Source of the DNA: Sphingomonas sp. FARSPH
GTDB taxonomy: Bacteria > Pseudomonadota > Alphaproteobacteria > Sphingomonadales > Sphingomonadaceae
Assembly: GCF_003355005.1 (NCBI RefSeq)
Contig: NZ_CP029985.1
Coordinates: forward strand, 868,001 to 932,000
DNA length: 64,000 nucleotides
Reading direction: 5' to 3'
Part shown: in pieces, positions 52,700 through 61,682 of the stretch
Numbering within the stretch: the stretch's first letter is position 1
Layout: the number at the start of each line of letters is the position of its first letter
The notes under the pieces: generated by a model
The model's database searches: none
Told to the model about the DNA's origin: nothing
Seen by the model: the letters and a program-made list of their open reading frames with translations, nothing else
Position numbers and translations under genes: made by a program

Positions 52700-53950
52700 T
52701 TACCGTGCCGGCGTCCGGCAGTCGCCGCAAAGCAAGCCGCGACCGAATTGCCGGGCGGGGCCGGCGTGTCGCGCGGTGCGATCGACCGCGGCGAGCGCAC
52801 CTTGCATCGCGGCGGGCGCGAGTGTCGGATAGGCACGCGCGATCGTGCCTGCGACCAGCGGCGCGGCGAACGACGTGCCGCGCACCGCAATCGTGCCGCC
52901 CGCGGCTTTCGCGGCTAGCATGTCCGCCCCCGGGGCGGCATAATCCAGATGCGTCGCCCGCCCCGCCTCGATCAGCGGGCGGTTGCGTCCGTCGACGCCG
53001 GTGACCGCCACGACGTCGGGGTAGGAGGCGGGATAGGCGGGCGGTGCCGCGGGACCAGCATTGCCGACCGCCGCGACGACGATCAGCCCGCGCGCCTGCG
53101 CCGCGGCGATGACGCGCCCCAGCACCGGATTGGCGGGGCCGACCAGGCTGATCGTCGCGACGGACACTTTCTGCTGCACCAGCCAGCCGATCGCGCGGGC
53201 GATCGCGGTCGCGTTGCCGCCGGCCGGATCGTCGCCATAGACATCGGCAGAGGCGATGCGCGCGCCCGGCAAGGCCGCCCGGACACCGGGTGCCCCGCCG
53301 ATCAGCGATGCGACCGCGGCGGCATGGTCGTTGGCGCGCGGTGCGCCGGCGGCGAATCCCGCCGCCAAGGTCGCGCCGGGCACGCCGCCATCGATCACGC
53401 CGACCAGCGGCCCCGACCCCGACGGCGCGCGTCCGGCCCGGGGCGCCACCGACGCGGTGCCGACACCGCTCGGCAGGTACAGCTGATCCGCCGTCGTCGT
53501 CGCGCCCAGACCGCGCAGTTCGTCGATCGCCGCACGCAGCGAACGGCCATCCGGGACGCGGAGGCGCGCAAACCCCACGCCCAGCACCTCGTCGCGCGCG
53601 ATCACTGCATAGCCGCGCGCCGCCGCTGCGGTGAGCACGGCCTCGTCCGGCGCGTCGATCACCACCTCGCCCGCCCGCGCCGGAAACCCTTGCGGATCGC
53701 GCGCGATTTCGCGCGGATGGTCGCGTACCAGCCGCGCGATCGTCGCGTCATGCACCCGGGCGAGCGCCTGCGCGGTCGTGCGGACCGGGTCGGCGACCGT
53801 GTCGGCCAGCGCCCCGGGCAGACCGCGCGCCATCGGCAGCGACAATCCCCCGCCGGGCAGGGACGGCATGCCCGGCACGATCTGCGCCGACACGACGCTG
53901 CCCGCAATCGTTCCCAGCAAGGCCAGCATGACGGCGGGGGCACGTGGCAA
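52700..53950 (-). CDS. S8-family (subtilisin-like) serine peptidase, TTG start
   Basis: An exported protease of 416 residues. The triad is complete: D187 (V-G-V-I-D-G-G), H209 (N-D-H-A-A-A-V-A-S-L-I), S360 (R-G-T-S-F-A-A-P), with oxyanion N297 (G-N-A-G-P). The N-terminal 160 residues lack a clear I9 propeptide but contain an inhibitor-like region. The C-terminus ends with a C-G-D-C pair. The TTG at 53950 has AAGGAA eight bases ahead and opens a signal peptide (A-V-M-L-A-L-L-G-T-I-A-G-S-V-V-S-A-Q); ATG 53929 is the alternative. It is divergent from an ECF sigma factor gene. Confidence 0.87.
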   Translation of the reverse strand: MPRAPAVMLALLGTIAGSVVSAQIVPGMPSLPGGGLSLPMARGLPGALADTVADPVRTTAQALARVHDATIARLVRDHPREIARDPQGFPARAGEVVIDAPDEAVLTAAAARGYAVIARDEVLGVGFARLRVPDGRSLRAAIDELRGLGATTTADQLYLPSGVGTASVAPRAGRAPSGSGPLVGVIDGGVPGATLAAGFAAGAPRANDHAAAVASLIGGAPGVRAALPGARIASADVYGDDPAGGNATAIARAIGWLVQQKVSVATISLVGPANPVLGRVIAAAQARGLIVVAAVGNAGPAAPPAYPASYPDVVAVTGVDGRNRPLIEAGRATHLDYAAPGADMLAAKAAGGTIAVRGTSFAAPLVAGTIARAYPTLAPAAMQGALAAVDRTARHAGPARQFGRGLLCGDCRTPAR

Positions 53951-54046
53951 CGGATCGGTTCCTTCTCGACAGACTATAGAAAATCGTTGTGCGTGGATTA
54001 AACGGGCGACGCCATCCGTTTCATCCGCAACCATGAAGGATTTGGC

Positions 54047-54532
54047 TTGGCCGCGTTCGAAGACGAGCTGCTCACGCTATTGCCCCGGATGCGTCGCTTC
54101 GCACGCAGCCTGGCGCATGACGCGGCGGATGCCGACGATCTATGCCAGATCGCGGTGGAGAAGGCGCTGCGCGCCCGCGGGTCGTGGCAGCCTGGAACGA
54201 GGATGGACAGCTGGATGTACCGGATCATGCGCAACGCCTGGATCGACACGGCGCGATCGCGACACCGTGCCGCGGCGACGTTCGTCGCGGAAGAGGCGGG
54301 CGCCGCGGTCGGCATCGACGGCGGGGCGGAGGCACGGCTCGCGCTCGACGATGTCGCGGCGGCGATGCGCACCCTGCCCGACGAACAACGCGAGGCGGTC
54401 GCGCTCGTGCTGGTCGAAGGGCTGGCGTACAAGGAAGCGGCGACGGTGCTCGACATCCCGATGGGGACACTGACGTCGCGGCTGGCACGCGGGCGACAGG
54501 CGCTGATGACGCGATTGGGAGAGGCGGCGTGA
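54047..54532 (+). CDS. ECF RNA polymerase sigma factor, TTG start
   Basis: A 161-residue sigma-70-family protein with region 2 (R-R-F-A-R-S-L-A-H-D-A-A-D-A-D-D-L-C-Q, then W-M-Y-R-I-M-R-N) and region 4 (L-P-D-E-Q-R-E-A-V-A-L-V ... Y-K-E-A-A-T-V-L-D-I-P-M-G-T-L-T-S-R-L). The only start giving region 2 intact is TTG 54047, with AAGGA six bases ahead. The anti-sigma gene overlaps its stop. Target genes are not visible, but the divergent protease is an obvious candidate. Confidence 0.92.
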   Translation: MAAFEDELLTLLPRMRRFARSLAHDAADADDLCQIAVEKALRARGSWQPGTRMDSWMYRIMRNAWIDTARSRHRAAATFVAEEAGAAVGIDGGAEARLALDDVAAAMRTLPDEQREAVALVLVEGLAYKEAATVLDIPMGTLTSRLARGRQALMTRLGEAA

Positions 54533-55242
54533 CGATCGACCCCGAACGGCTGCCCGAATTGCTGATGGCCTATGCCGACGGCGAACTCGATCCGCTGATG
54601 ACGCGGCGCATCGCCGGTCTGGTCGCGGACGACCCCGCCCTTGCGGCACAGGTCGCGCGGCATCGCGCACTGCGGGAACACGTCCATCAGGCGTTCGCCC
54701 CGGTCGCCGACGAACCCCTTCCCGATCGGCTGACCGCACTGCTGCAGAGCAACGTCCACACGCTCGTGCCGCCGCCCGCGAAACGCGACCGCGGATCGAC
54801 GTGGATGCCGCGCGCGGGCATCGCCGCGGCGATGGCCGCGTGCCTCATGCTGGGCGTCGCGGTGGGCACGTCGGTCGATCGCGGGCCGGTGCGGATCGAG
54901 AACGGAGGGCTTTTCGCCGGCGGCCGTCTCGCCACCGCGCTGGAGCAGGTGCCGAGCGGTGGCAGCGGGCCGGTGCGGGTCGCGCTGTCGTTCCGCGATG
55001 CGGATCGCCGATATTGCCGGGTCTTCGGCACGACCGGGCTGGACGGTATCGCCTGCAGGGACGGTGATGGCTGGCGCTTGCGGCAGGCGCGGTCGGTAGG
55101 CGTGGTACCGGCGACATCGCCCGCCTACGCCCAGGCCGGCTCCGCCGATCCCACGCTGATGGCGGCGGCACAGGACATGATGGCCGGCGCACCGCTTGAT
55201 GCTCCGGCGGAGGCCGCGGCGCGGCGTGCCGGCTGGCGATAA
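54529..55242 (+). CDS. Membrane-anchored anti-sigma factor, GTG start
   Basis: A 237-residue protein whose N-terminal helical domain (P-E-L-L-M-A-Y-A-D-G-E-L-D-P ... V-A-R-H-R-A-L-R-E) is of the anti-sigma type that holds ECF factors. One membrane helix lies near residues 94-112 and a periplasmic domain follows (Y-C-R-V-F ... G-I-A-C-R-D-G-D-G-W-R), with two cysteines. It lacks the H-x-x-x-C-x-x-C zinc motif of ZAS proteins. The GTG overlaps the sigma stop (GTGA). Confidence 0.88.
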   Translation: MTIDPERLPELLMAYADGELDPLMTRRIAGLVADDPALAAQVARHRALREHVHQAFAPVADEPLPDRLTALLQSNVHTLVPPPAKRDRGSTWMPRAGIAAAMAACLMLGVAVGTSVDRGPVRIENGGLFAGGRLATALEQVPSGGSGPVRVALSFRDADRRYCRVFGTTGLDGIACRDGDGWRLRQARSVGVVPATSPAYAQAGSADPTLMAAAQDMMAGAPLDAPAEAAARRAGWR

Positions 55243-55250
55243 CCGCTCCG

Positions 55251-57536
55251 CTACAGTAATTTGTCGAGCGTGATCGGCAGGTCGCGCACGCGGCGGCCCG
55301 TCGCATTGTACACCGCATTGGCGATCGCCGCGCCGACGCCGGTGATGCCGATCTCGCCGATGCCGCGCGCGCCCATCGGCGCATGCGGATCGGGGATGTC
55401 GGTCCAGATCACGTCGATCTCCGGCACGTCCATGTGCACCGGCACGTGATACTCGGCCAGGCTGGGGTTCATCACCCGCCCGGTGCGCGCGTCGAACAAC
55501 GTCTCCTCGGTCAGCGCGAGGCCCAGCCCCATGATGATGCCGCCGCGGAACTGGCTCGCCGCCGCTTTGGGGTTGAGGATACGGCCGCAATCGAAACTGC
55601 CGAGCAGCCGGCGCACGCGCACCTCGCCCGTCACCGCGCTCACCGCCACCTCGGCAAATTGGGCGCCGGTCGAGTGCATCGAATATTTGAGCATCTCGAG
55701 CGGCAGTGGCGCCTTCTCCTCCACCTCGACCGCGTCACGGCCGGCACGCGACAGGATCGAGGCATAGCTTTCGTGACGCGACCGGTCGCTCGCCTGCGCA
55801 AGGCCGCTATCGACGGCGACGACATCGCCGGGACGCAGGCCCGCGAGCGGACTGTCGTTGCCCGCGACGCGCAGCAGTTCCTTGACCAGCGCCTCCGCCG
55901 CCGCGGTCACCGCGGCGAGCGTCGCCACCGTCTGCTGCGACCCGCCCGCCATCGCGCCGGCGGGCAGCGCGCTGTCGCCATATTCGAACGTCACGCGGTC
56001 GAGCGGCAGGCCGAGCCGGTCGGCGGCGTGCTGCGCCTGCACCGTCGCGGTGCCCATCCCCATCTCGTGCCCGGCGGTCGAAATCGTCGCATGGCCGACG
56101 GCGTCTATACGGATGCGCGCGGCATTGCCGGGGATGCGGAGGTAGGGATAGGTCGCGGTCGCGACGCCCATGCCGATCTGCCACTCGCCTTCGCGCCGAT
56201 TACCGGGCACGGGATCGCGCCGGTCCCAGCCGAAGCGCGCCGCGCCATCGGCGAACGCCTTGGTCAGGTGGCGCGACGAGAACGCATTGCCGCTGGTCGG
56301 ATCGCGATCGGGCTCGTTGCGGCGGCGCAGATCGATGGGGTCGATCCCCATCGTCTCGGCCAGTTCGTCGATCGCGCATTCGAGCGCGAACGTGCCGACC
56401 GATTCGCCCGGCGCACGCATGAAGGTGTTGGCCAGCATGTCCATCTCGGCGATCTTCTGCTCGAGGCGGAAACTGCCCGCGGCATACAGGTGGCGCGCGG
56501 GAAAGGTGAACTGCTCCGGGCAGTTGTTGTGCGACGTCATCGCCGCGACGCCTTCGTGGATCAATGCGGTGAAGCGCCCGTCCGCATCCGCACCGATCGC
56601 GACGCGCTGCTCGGTCAGCGTCCGCCCGCCGACGAGGCGATAGACGCCCTCGCGGCTCAGCACGATGCGCACCGGCCGGCCGGCCAGCTTGGCCGCGGCG
56701 GCGGCGAGGATCTGGTGCGTCCACAGTCCCTTGCCGCCGAAACCGCCGCCGACGAACGGCGACAGCACGCGCACCTGTTCGGGTTTCAGCCCGAACACGC
56801 CCGCCATCGTCGCGGCGGTGCCGTGCAGCATCTGCGTCGCATCGTGCAGGATCAGCGTGTCGCCCTGCCACACCACCGTCGCGGCGTGCAGTTCGATCGC
56901 ATTGTGGTTGTGGCGTGGCGTCGTGTAACGGCGATCGACCCGGTGCGCGGCCTTCGCCAGCGCCTTTTGCGCATCACCGACGGAAACAAGCGCCGGCTCC
57001 ATCATCACCGCGCCCGGCCGCTTCGCACTCTGCCGCGCCGCGGCGAAATCGGTGATCGCGGGTTCGGCATCGTAGGTGACGCGGATCAGCTCGGCGGCGT
57101 GGTCCGCCTGTTCCTGCGTTTCGGCGAGGACGAGCGCGACCGCCTCGCCATTCCAGTGGATGGTGGCATCCTGCATCACCGGCAGGTTGCTGCCGGCGAC
57201 GCCATTGCCTTCCAGCATGCCCTTGGGGGCCTTCATCCGCGGCGCGTTGCGGTGCGTCATCACCAGCACCACGCCGGGCGCCTGCTCCGCGGCGGCGGTG
57301 TCGATCGACGTGATCCGCCCCTTGGGCACCGTCGCATGGACGAGCGCCGCATAGACCATGCCGTCGAGCGCGACCTCGGCGGCGAAGCGTGCGGCGCCGC
57401 CGACCTTGAGCGCGCCATCGATCCGCGACACGGGTTCGCCGACATGGCCATGCTGTCCGCGCACCGGCTTCGGCCGCCTGCCGGGCAGCAGCGCGTCGGG
57501 AACGTAGCGCAGGGCGGTGCGCGCGAATTCCATCAT
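55251..57536 (-). CDS. Molybdenum-cofactor subunit of a xanthine dehydrogenase-family oxidoreductase (PaoC-like)
   Basis: A 761-residue large subunit with the molybdopterin-binding segments F-V-G-G-G-F-G-G-K and Q-T-V-A-T-L and the catalytic glutamate near the C-terminus (G-I-G-E-I-G). The substrate and Moco cavity loops match periplasmic aldehyde oxidases (PaoC/YagR). Aldehydes or aromatic heterocycles are the likely substrates. I chose ATG 57536; a GTG at 57542 overlaps the stop of the FAD gene. It is the last gene of the operon and convergent with the anti-sigma gene. Confidence 0.88.
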   Translation of the reverse strand: MMEFARTALRYVPDALLPGRRPKPVRGQHGHVGEPVSRIDGALKVGGAARFAAEVALDGMVYAALVHATVPKGRITSIDTAAAEQAPGVVLVMTHRNAPRMKAPKGMLEGNGVAGSNLPVMQDATIHWNGEAVALVLAETQEQADHAAELIRVTYDAEPAITDFAAARQSAKRPGAVMMEPALVSVGDAQKALAKAAHRVDRRYTTPRHNHNAIELHAATVVWQGDTLILHDATQMLHGTAATMAGVFGLKPEQVRVLSPFVGGGFGGKGLWTHQILAAAAAKLAGRPVRIVLSREGVYRLVGGRTLTEQRVAIGADADGRFTALIHEGVAAMTSHNNCPEQFTFPARHLYAAGSFRLEQKIAEMDMLANTFMRAPGESVGTFALECAIDELAETMGIDPIDLRRRNEPDRDPTSGNAFSSRHLTKAFADGAARFGWDRRDPVPGNRREGEWQIGMGVATATYPYLRIPGNAARIRIDAVGHATISTAGHEMGMGTATVQAQHAADRLGLPLDRVTFEYGDSALPAGAMAGGSQQTVATLAAVTAAAEALVKELLRVAGNDSPLAGLRPGDVVAVDSGLAQASDRSRHESYASILSRAGRDAVEVEEKAPLPLEMLKYSMHSTGAQFAEVAVSAVTGEVRVRRLLGSFDCGRILNPKAAASQFRGGIIMGLGLALTEETLFDARTGRVMNPSLAEYHVPVHMDVPEIDVIWTDIPDPHAPMGARGIGEIGITGVGAAIANAVYNATGRRVRDLPITLDKLL

Positions 57537-57538
57537 CG

Positions 57539-58522
57539 TCACGCGACCTCTCCCGCCAGCTCGCCCAGCACCGCGATGATCGTGCGCCGCGCCAGCTCGA
57601 TCTTGAACCCGTTGTCGCGCAGCGGCACCGCGTCGGCGAGTTCCGCCGCCGCGGCTGCCGCGAACCTGTCCGCCTCCGCCCGCGCGCCGCGCAGCATCGC
57701 CTCCGCCCGCGTCGCGCGCCATGGCTTGTGCGCCACCCCGCCGAGCGCGAGCCGCACGTCGCGGATCACGCGATCCTCGCCGACATCGAGCACCGCCGCG
57801 ACCGAGACGAGCGCAAAGGCGTAACTCGCCCGGTCGCGCACCTTGCGATAGGCGGGTCGGCCCGCGGGCGGCGGCGGCAGATGCACCGCGACGATCAGTT
57901 CGCCGGGCGCGAGCGTCGTCTCGCGCTCCGGCGTATCGCCGGGCAGCAGATGGAGATCGGCGAAGGCGATGCGTCGCTCCCCGGCCGGCCCCGCGACCGC
58001 GACCTCCGCCTCCAGCGCGGTCAGCGCGACGCACAGGTCGGACGGATGCGTCGCGACGCAGGCGGGCGAGGCGCCCAGGATCGCGTGGATGCGCGTGAAT
58101 CCTTCGCGCGCGTCGCACCCGCTCCCCGGCACCCGCTTGTTGCACGCCGCGGCGGCATCGTAGAAATAGGTGCACCGCGTCCGCTGGAGCAGGTTGCCGC
58201 CCACGGTCGCCATGTTGCGGATCTGCGCCGATGCGCCCGCCAGGATCGCGCGCGCGACGAGCGGATAGCGCGTGCGCACCCGGCGGTCGCTCGCCAGCGC
58301 GCTATTGGTGACGCCCGCGCCGATGACGAGGCCGCCGTCCGCATCGTCGTCGATCGCGGTCGACAGCGCGGTGACGTCGACCAGCCTCTCCGGCCGTTCG
58401 ATCCCCTCGCGCATCAGGTCGACGAGGTTGGTGCCGCCACCAAGATAGCGCGCGTTCGCCTGCGCCCCGGCCGCCACCGCGTCGGCCGTGCCCACGGCGC
58501 GCGCGTAGCTGAACGGCGTCAT
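57539..58522 (-). CDS. FAD/[4Fe-4S]-binding subunit of the same oxidoreductase (PaoB-like)
   Basis: A 327-residue FAD subunit: Y-L-G-G-G-T-N-L-V-D-L-M binds FAD and A-T-V-G-G-N-L-L-Q follows. It has the extra [4Fe-4S] insertion special to PaoB: R-T-R-C117, A-C127-N-K-R, S-G-C136 and P-A-C155. That insertion makes the PaoABC group distinct from ordinary xanthine dehydrogenases. The ATG overlaps the stop of the ferredoxin-like subunit gene (ATGA). Confidence 0.9.
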   Translation of the reverse strand: MTPFSYARAVGTADAVAAGAQANARYLGGGTNLVDLMREGIERPERLVDVTALSTAIDDDADGGLVIGAGVTNSALASDRRVRTRYPLVARAILAGASAQIRNMATVGGNLLQRTRCTYFYDAAAACNKRVPGSGCDAREGFTRIHAILGASPACVATHPSDLCVALTALEAEVAVAGPAGERRIAFADLHLLPGDTPERETTLAPGELIVAVHLPPPPAGRPAYRKVRDRASYAFALVSVAAVLDVGEDRVIRDVRLALGGVAHKPWRATRAEAMLRGARAEADRFAAAAAAELADAVPLRDNGFKIELARRTIIAVLGELAGEVA

Positions 58523-59037
58523 GCCCGTATCTCCTGCCGATCGGCGGCGTAGGTCGCGGCGATCGCCGCGATGATGCCGTTGTGGGCCCCGCACCGGCAC
58601 AGATTGCCGCTCATTCGCTCGCGCAGTTCGTCATGCGTCAGCGCGGGGGTTTCGGCGGCAAGGTCGGCGGTGACGTGACTGGGCACGCCGCGGGCGACCT
58701 CGTCGGCCATGCCGATCGCCGAGCAGATTTGCCCCGGCGTGCAATAGCCGCACTGAAAGCCGTCATGCTCGATGAAGGCAGTCTGCAGCGGATGGAGCGC
58801 GTCGCCTTCGGCCAGCCCCTCCACTGTCGTGATCGACCGCCCCTGATATTGCACCGCCAGCGCGAGGCAGCTGTTGATCCGCACCCCGTCGACCAGCACG
58901 GTACACGCGCCGCACGCCCCTTGGTTGCAGCCCTTCTTGGTACCGGGCAGCGCGAGATGCTCGCGGAGCAGATCGAGCAGCGAGGTGCGGATGTCGACCT
59001 CCGCCGACATGGCCGTGCCGTTGATCGTGAAGTCCAT
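58519..59037 (-). CDS. [2Fe-2S] subunit of the same oxidoreductase (PaoA-like, no Tat signal)
   Basis: A 172-residue protein with cluster I cysteines C37, C42, C45, C57 (G-C-N-Q-G-A-C-G-A-C) and cluster II C96, C99, C147, C149 (Q-C-G-Y-C, L-C-R-C-G). E. coli PaoA begins with a twin-arginine leader; here the ATG at 59037 leads straight into the ferredoxin fold (M-D-F-T-I-N-G-T), and the open frame before it has no Arg-Arg motif. The enzyme is therefore probably cytoplasmic. Confidence 0.9.
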   Translation of the reverse strand: MDFTINGTAMSAEVDIRTSLLDLLREHLALPGTKKGCNQGACGACTVLVDGVRINSCLALAVQYQGRSITTVEGLAEGDALHPLQTAFIEHDGFQCGYCTPGQICSAIGMADEVARGVPSHVTADLAAETPALTHDELRERMSGNLCRCGAHNGIIAAIAATYAADRQEIRA

Positions 59038-59132
59038 CGCCGCCCCCTCACGCGACCCGATCGCCGCTGACGCGGCGGCCAACGCACGGTCTCACGCAAA
59101 GGTTCAATCGCACACCGACGTGCCCCCGCGCC

Positions 59133-60374
59133 TCAGGCGGCCGGGAGCAGCGCTTTCAGCGGCAGGTCCACATCCGCGAGCGATACCGGGTCAGGCGCAA
59201 TCCCCGCCTCCACCAGTTTGCGCCCCTGCACGTAATCCTTGGTCGCGTTGACGCAATCGAGCGCGATGACGCGCCCCTGCTTCAGATAGACGATGGCGAA
59301 ACTGCGCGTCGCCGGGTCGCCGCGCAGGACGGCCGCATCGTGACCGATCGACAGCCCCACCGTCTGCAGCTTCAGGTCATATTGGTTCGACCAGAACCAC
59401 GGCGTCGACCGATACGCGCCCGGCTGATGCCCCACGATCGCCTTCGCGGCCAGCGTCGCCTGGTCGTTGGCGTTCTGGACCGATTCGACGCGCAGCATCG
59501 CGCCATCGGCAAAGGCGTTGGCATGCAACGCGCAATCGCCGATCGCATAGACGTCGGGCAACGTCGTCCGGCATCCACCGTCTACGTACACGCCATTGCC
59601 CCCGTCCGCCCCGGCGGCGAGCAGCGGGGCGACCGCGGGCTCGATGCCGATGCCGACGATCACCATGTCCGCGGGGATCATCTCCCCACTCGCCAGACGG
59701 ACACCCGTCGCGCGCGTCTCGCCCAGCACGCACTCGACCGCCGCGCTCAGCCGCACATCGACGCCATGCGCCCGATGCTCCACCTCGTAAAAGCGCGACA
59801 GAGCCTCTCCCGCGACGCGGGCCAGCACGCGATCCTGCGCTTCCACCACGACGACGCGCTTGCCCAGCTTCGACAGCGCCGCGGCGGCCTCCAACCCGAT
59901 ATAACCACCACCGATCACCACGGCCTGCGCGATGTCGGGAAGCTCGGCGATCATCCGGTCCGCATCGGCGCGCGTGCGTATCGTATGAACGCCGGCAAGG
60001 TCATGGCCCGTGCAGGCCAGCCGTCGCGGGCTGCCCCCCGTCGCCCAGACCAGCTGCCCGTAACCGAAACTTTCCCCGGACGCGGTCGCGATGCGGTGCG
60101 CCCCCGGATCGACCTCGTTCACGGTGCGGCCCAGCATCATGGCGACGTCGCGTTCCGCCCAGAACGACGCCGGCCGGATCAGCATGCGCTCGAACGGCTT
60201 GTCACCCGACAAATACTCCTTCGACAGCGGCGGCCGCTCGTAAGGCAGTTCGGCCTCTGCTCCCACCAGCGCGATCGAGCCCGCGAAACCCGATTGCCGC
60301 AGCGCGATCGCCACCTGCGCGCCGCCGTGCCCCGCGCCGACGATCACCACATCGTAGCTCTGCATTACGCTCAT
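59133..60374 (-). CDS. FAD-dependent ferredoxin/rubredoxin reductase-like oxidoreductase
   Basis: A 413-residue flavoprotein: FAD motif G-A-G-H-G-G (13-18), NAD motif V-I-G-G-G-Y-I-G-L-E-A-A and the second FAD-contacting Y-A-I-G-D. The last domain with P-W-F-W-S-N-Q-Y-D-L-K-L-Q is typical of ferredoxin reductases of oxygenase systems. ATGs at 60374 and 60365 both work; I used the first for its nearby purine-rich site. It is 95 bp ahead of the PaoABC-like genes and could reoxidise their ferredoxin partner; that link is a guess. Confidence 0.87.
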   Translation of the reverse strand: MSVMQSYDVVIVGAGHGGAQVAIALRQSGFAGSIALVGAEAELPYERPPLSKEYLSGDKPFERMLIRPASFWAERDVAMMLGRTVNEVDPGAHRIATASGESFGYGQLVWATGGSPRRLACTGHDLAGVHTIRTRADADRMIAELPDIAQAVVIGGGYIGLEAAAALSKLGKRVVVVEAQDRVLARVAGEALSRFYEVEHRAHGVDVRLSAAVECVLGETRATGVRLASGEMIPADMVIVGIGIEPAVAPLLAAGADGGNGVYVDGGCRTTLPDVYAIGDCALHANAFADGAMLRVESVQNANDQATLAAKAIVGHQPGAYRSTPWFWSNQYDLKLQTVGLSIGHDAAVLRGDPATRSFAIVYLKQGRVIALDCVNATKDYVQGRKLVEAGIAPDPVSLADVDLPLKALLPAA

Positions 60375-60973
60375 GCCCTTTCGCTCCAGCGCGCAGCCAT
60401 AAAGGTACAGAACCACCCCCGTCACGCGCGACATGACTGCGGTTTTTGATCCAGCGGCAATCCAAACCTGAACTGTCTAGGAGCCCCGACACGAGGGCTC
60501 CCAGCCCGACATCGTCGACAACGGCTTCACCACGATGGAATTCGCCAGCGGCGTGCGGGCAACGCTCGTTCCGTCGCTGTTCACGGACGGCGCCGCGCAC
60601 GAGGAAGGAGATGCGCGCGACCGGCGCTGCCGGGCGGCTCAGCGTGCCCGCAGAGATGAGCGCACGGGAGCATCGTGTCGTCGACGTGACGGAACTGGCT
60701 ACCCTAAATCGGTAATCGGATCGGGAAAGCAGATCACCCGCCCGGCGCGCGCTCCGGCGCGTTCTGATCGTCGGATAGCGTCGGGTGCCTTGCAACGAGA
60801 TGCCGCGCGCGCCCGGATCGGTCACTGCTGGCGCTAGATCCGACAGGGACTTAGCGGAAAGCGAAGCCTCCAATCTGGATCAGCATGCAGTTGAACCTGA
60901 CAGATCTGTCATCTACCACTCAACGGTCAGCGCTGACTTCGTGTACAGGACTCTCAACAGGGGAAATCGAGAC
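60375..60973. other. Long intergenic gap with one strong hairpin
   Basis: The 22-base hairpin GGAGCCCC-gacacg-AGGGCTCC at 60480-60501 has no T-run. Open frames in this stretch resemble no known protein. The right half (60840-60970) is less GC-rich and probably carries the promoter of the small secreted protein. Confidence 0.5.
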
Positions 60974-61168
60974 ATGAAGATGATCAAGATAGCATTCTTG
61001 GCGGCGTGCGTAACCGCTGCCGCATCGGCGCCGGCCCATGCACTGGACAAGAAACCCGCCGCCACCGCGGCAAGAATGTCCTCCTGCTATTACGAATATT
61101 CGATCATCACAGCCGATGCCATTTATGACGTCTACACCTGCTACGGCAATGGCGACGGCAGTTACTGA
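60974..61168 (+). CDS. Small secreted Tyr/Cys-containing protein
   Basis: A 64-residue precursor: signal peptide M-K-M-I-K-I-A-F-L-A-A-C-V-T-A-A-A-S-A-P-A-H-A, then a 41-residue mature peptide with S-C-Y-Y-E-Y, Y-D-V-Y-T-C-Y-G-N-G-D-G-S-Y at the end. The two cysteines probably pair. GGGGAAA lies ahead of the ATG. I do not know the family; composition is less GC-rich than the neighbours. Confidence 0.65.
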   Translation: MKMIKIAFLAACVTAAASAPAHALDKKPAATAARMSSCYYEYSIITADAIYDVYTCYGNGDGSY

Positions 61169-61257
61169 TCCGATCATCTTGGCGGCCGGGATGGCATGAT
61201 CCCACCCCGGTCGTCGTTCGTCCCGTTCCGACATCGAGCGTAAGAGGGGAGACTTGG

Positions 61258-61641
61258 ATGCGATTTTCGATCTGGTGGATGGCGGCGGCAAGCGCCGGCA
61301 TATTGATCGCGGCCTCCGGCGGGTCCGCCGCCATCGCGGTTGCCCAAACGTCGCCTTCTCCGGCCGGAACGTGGCGCGGCGGCTTCATCGGATCGGATTT
61401 CACCTTTGAGTTGAAGCAATCCGCCAGCGGCTGGACGGGTCGGTACACGTCCGCCAAAGCTGGAAAATGGGCCGATCTGCAGGCCGTGTCGGTCGTCGCG
61501 AACGAGGTCCGTTTCAAGTTCGAATCGCAGCCGCCCTCGGCATTTGTCCTGACGCTCGATCCGACGGGCAGGACGCTGACTGGTACGGCGACCTTCGGCG
61601 ACCATCCGCCGTTGCCGCTGACGTTGACGCGCGCGTCCTAA
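61258..61641 (+). CDS. Small exported protein, beta-rich
   Basis: A 127-residue precursor with a signal peptide ending around A-V-A-Q. The mature part (G-T-W-R-G-G-F-I-G-S-D-F-T-F-E-L-K-Q, G-W-T-G-R-Y-T, L-T-L-D-P-T-G-R-T-L-T-G-T-A) has the alternating pattern of small lipocalin-like beta barrels. Function unknown. A GGGGAGA sequence lies 5-6 bases ahead of the ATG. Confidence 0.65.
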   Translation: MRFSIWWMAAASAGILIAASGGSAAIAVAQTSPSPAGTWRGGFIGSDFTFELKQSASGWTGRYTSAKAGKWADLQAVSVVANEVRFKFESQPPSAFVLTLDPTGRTLTGTATFGDHPPLPLTLTRAS

Positions 61642-61682
61642 GGCGTGCGTTTTCGGGTACGCATCGGCCGGCGCGCCGCACG

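Noticed and set aside
55383..57824. An 813-codon plus-strand frame opposite the PaoC-like gene
   Set aside because: Composition and lack of motifs mark it as antisense noise; the minus strand encodes an intact molybdoenzyme subunit.
60446..60837. Short plus-strand frames in the gap before the small secreted protein
   Set aside because: No ribosome site or recognisable motif, with one crossing the 60480 hairpin; composition is that of non-coding shadow frames.
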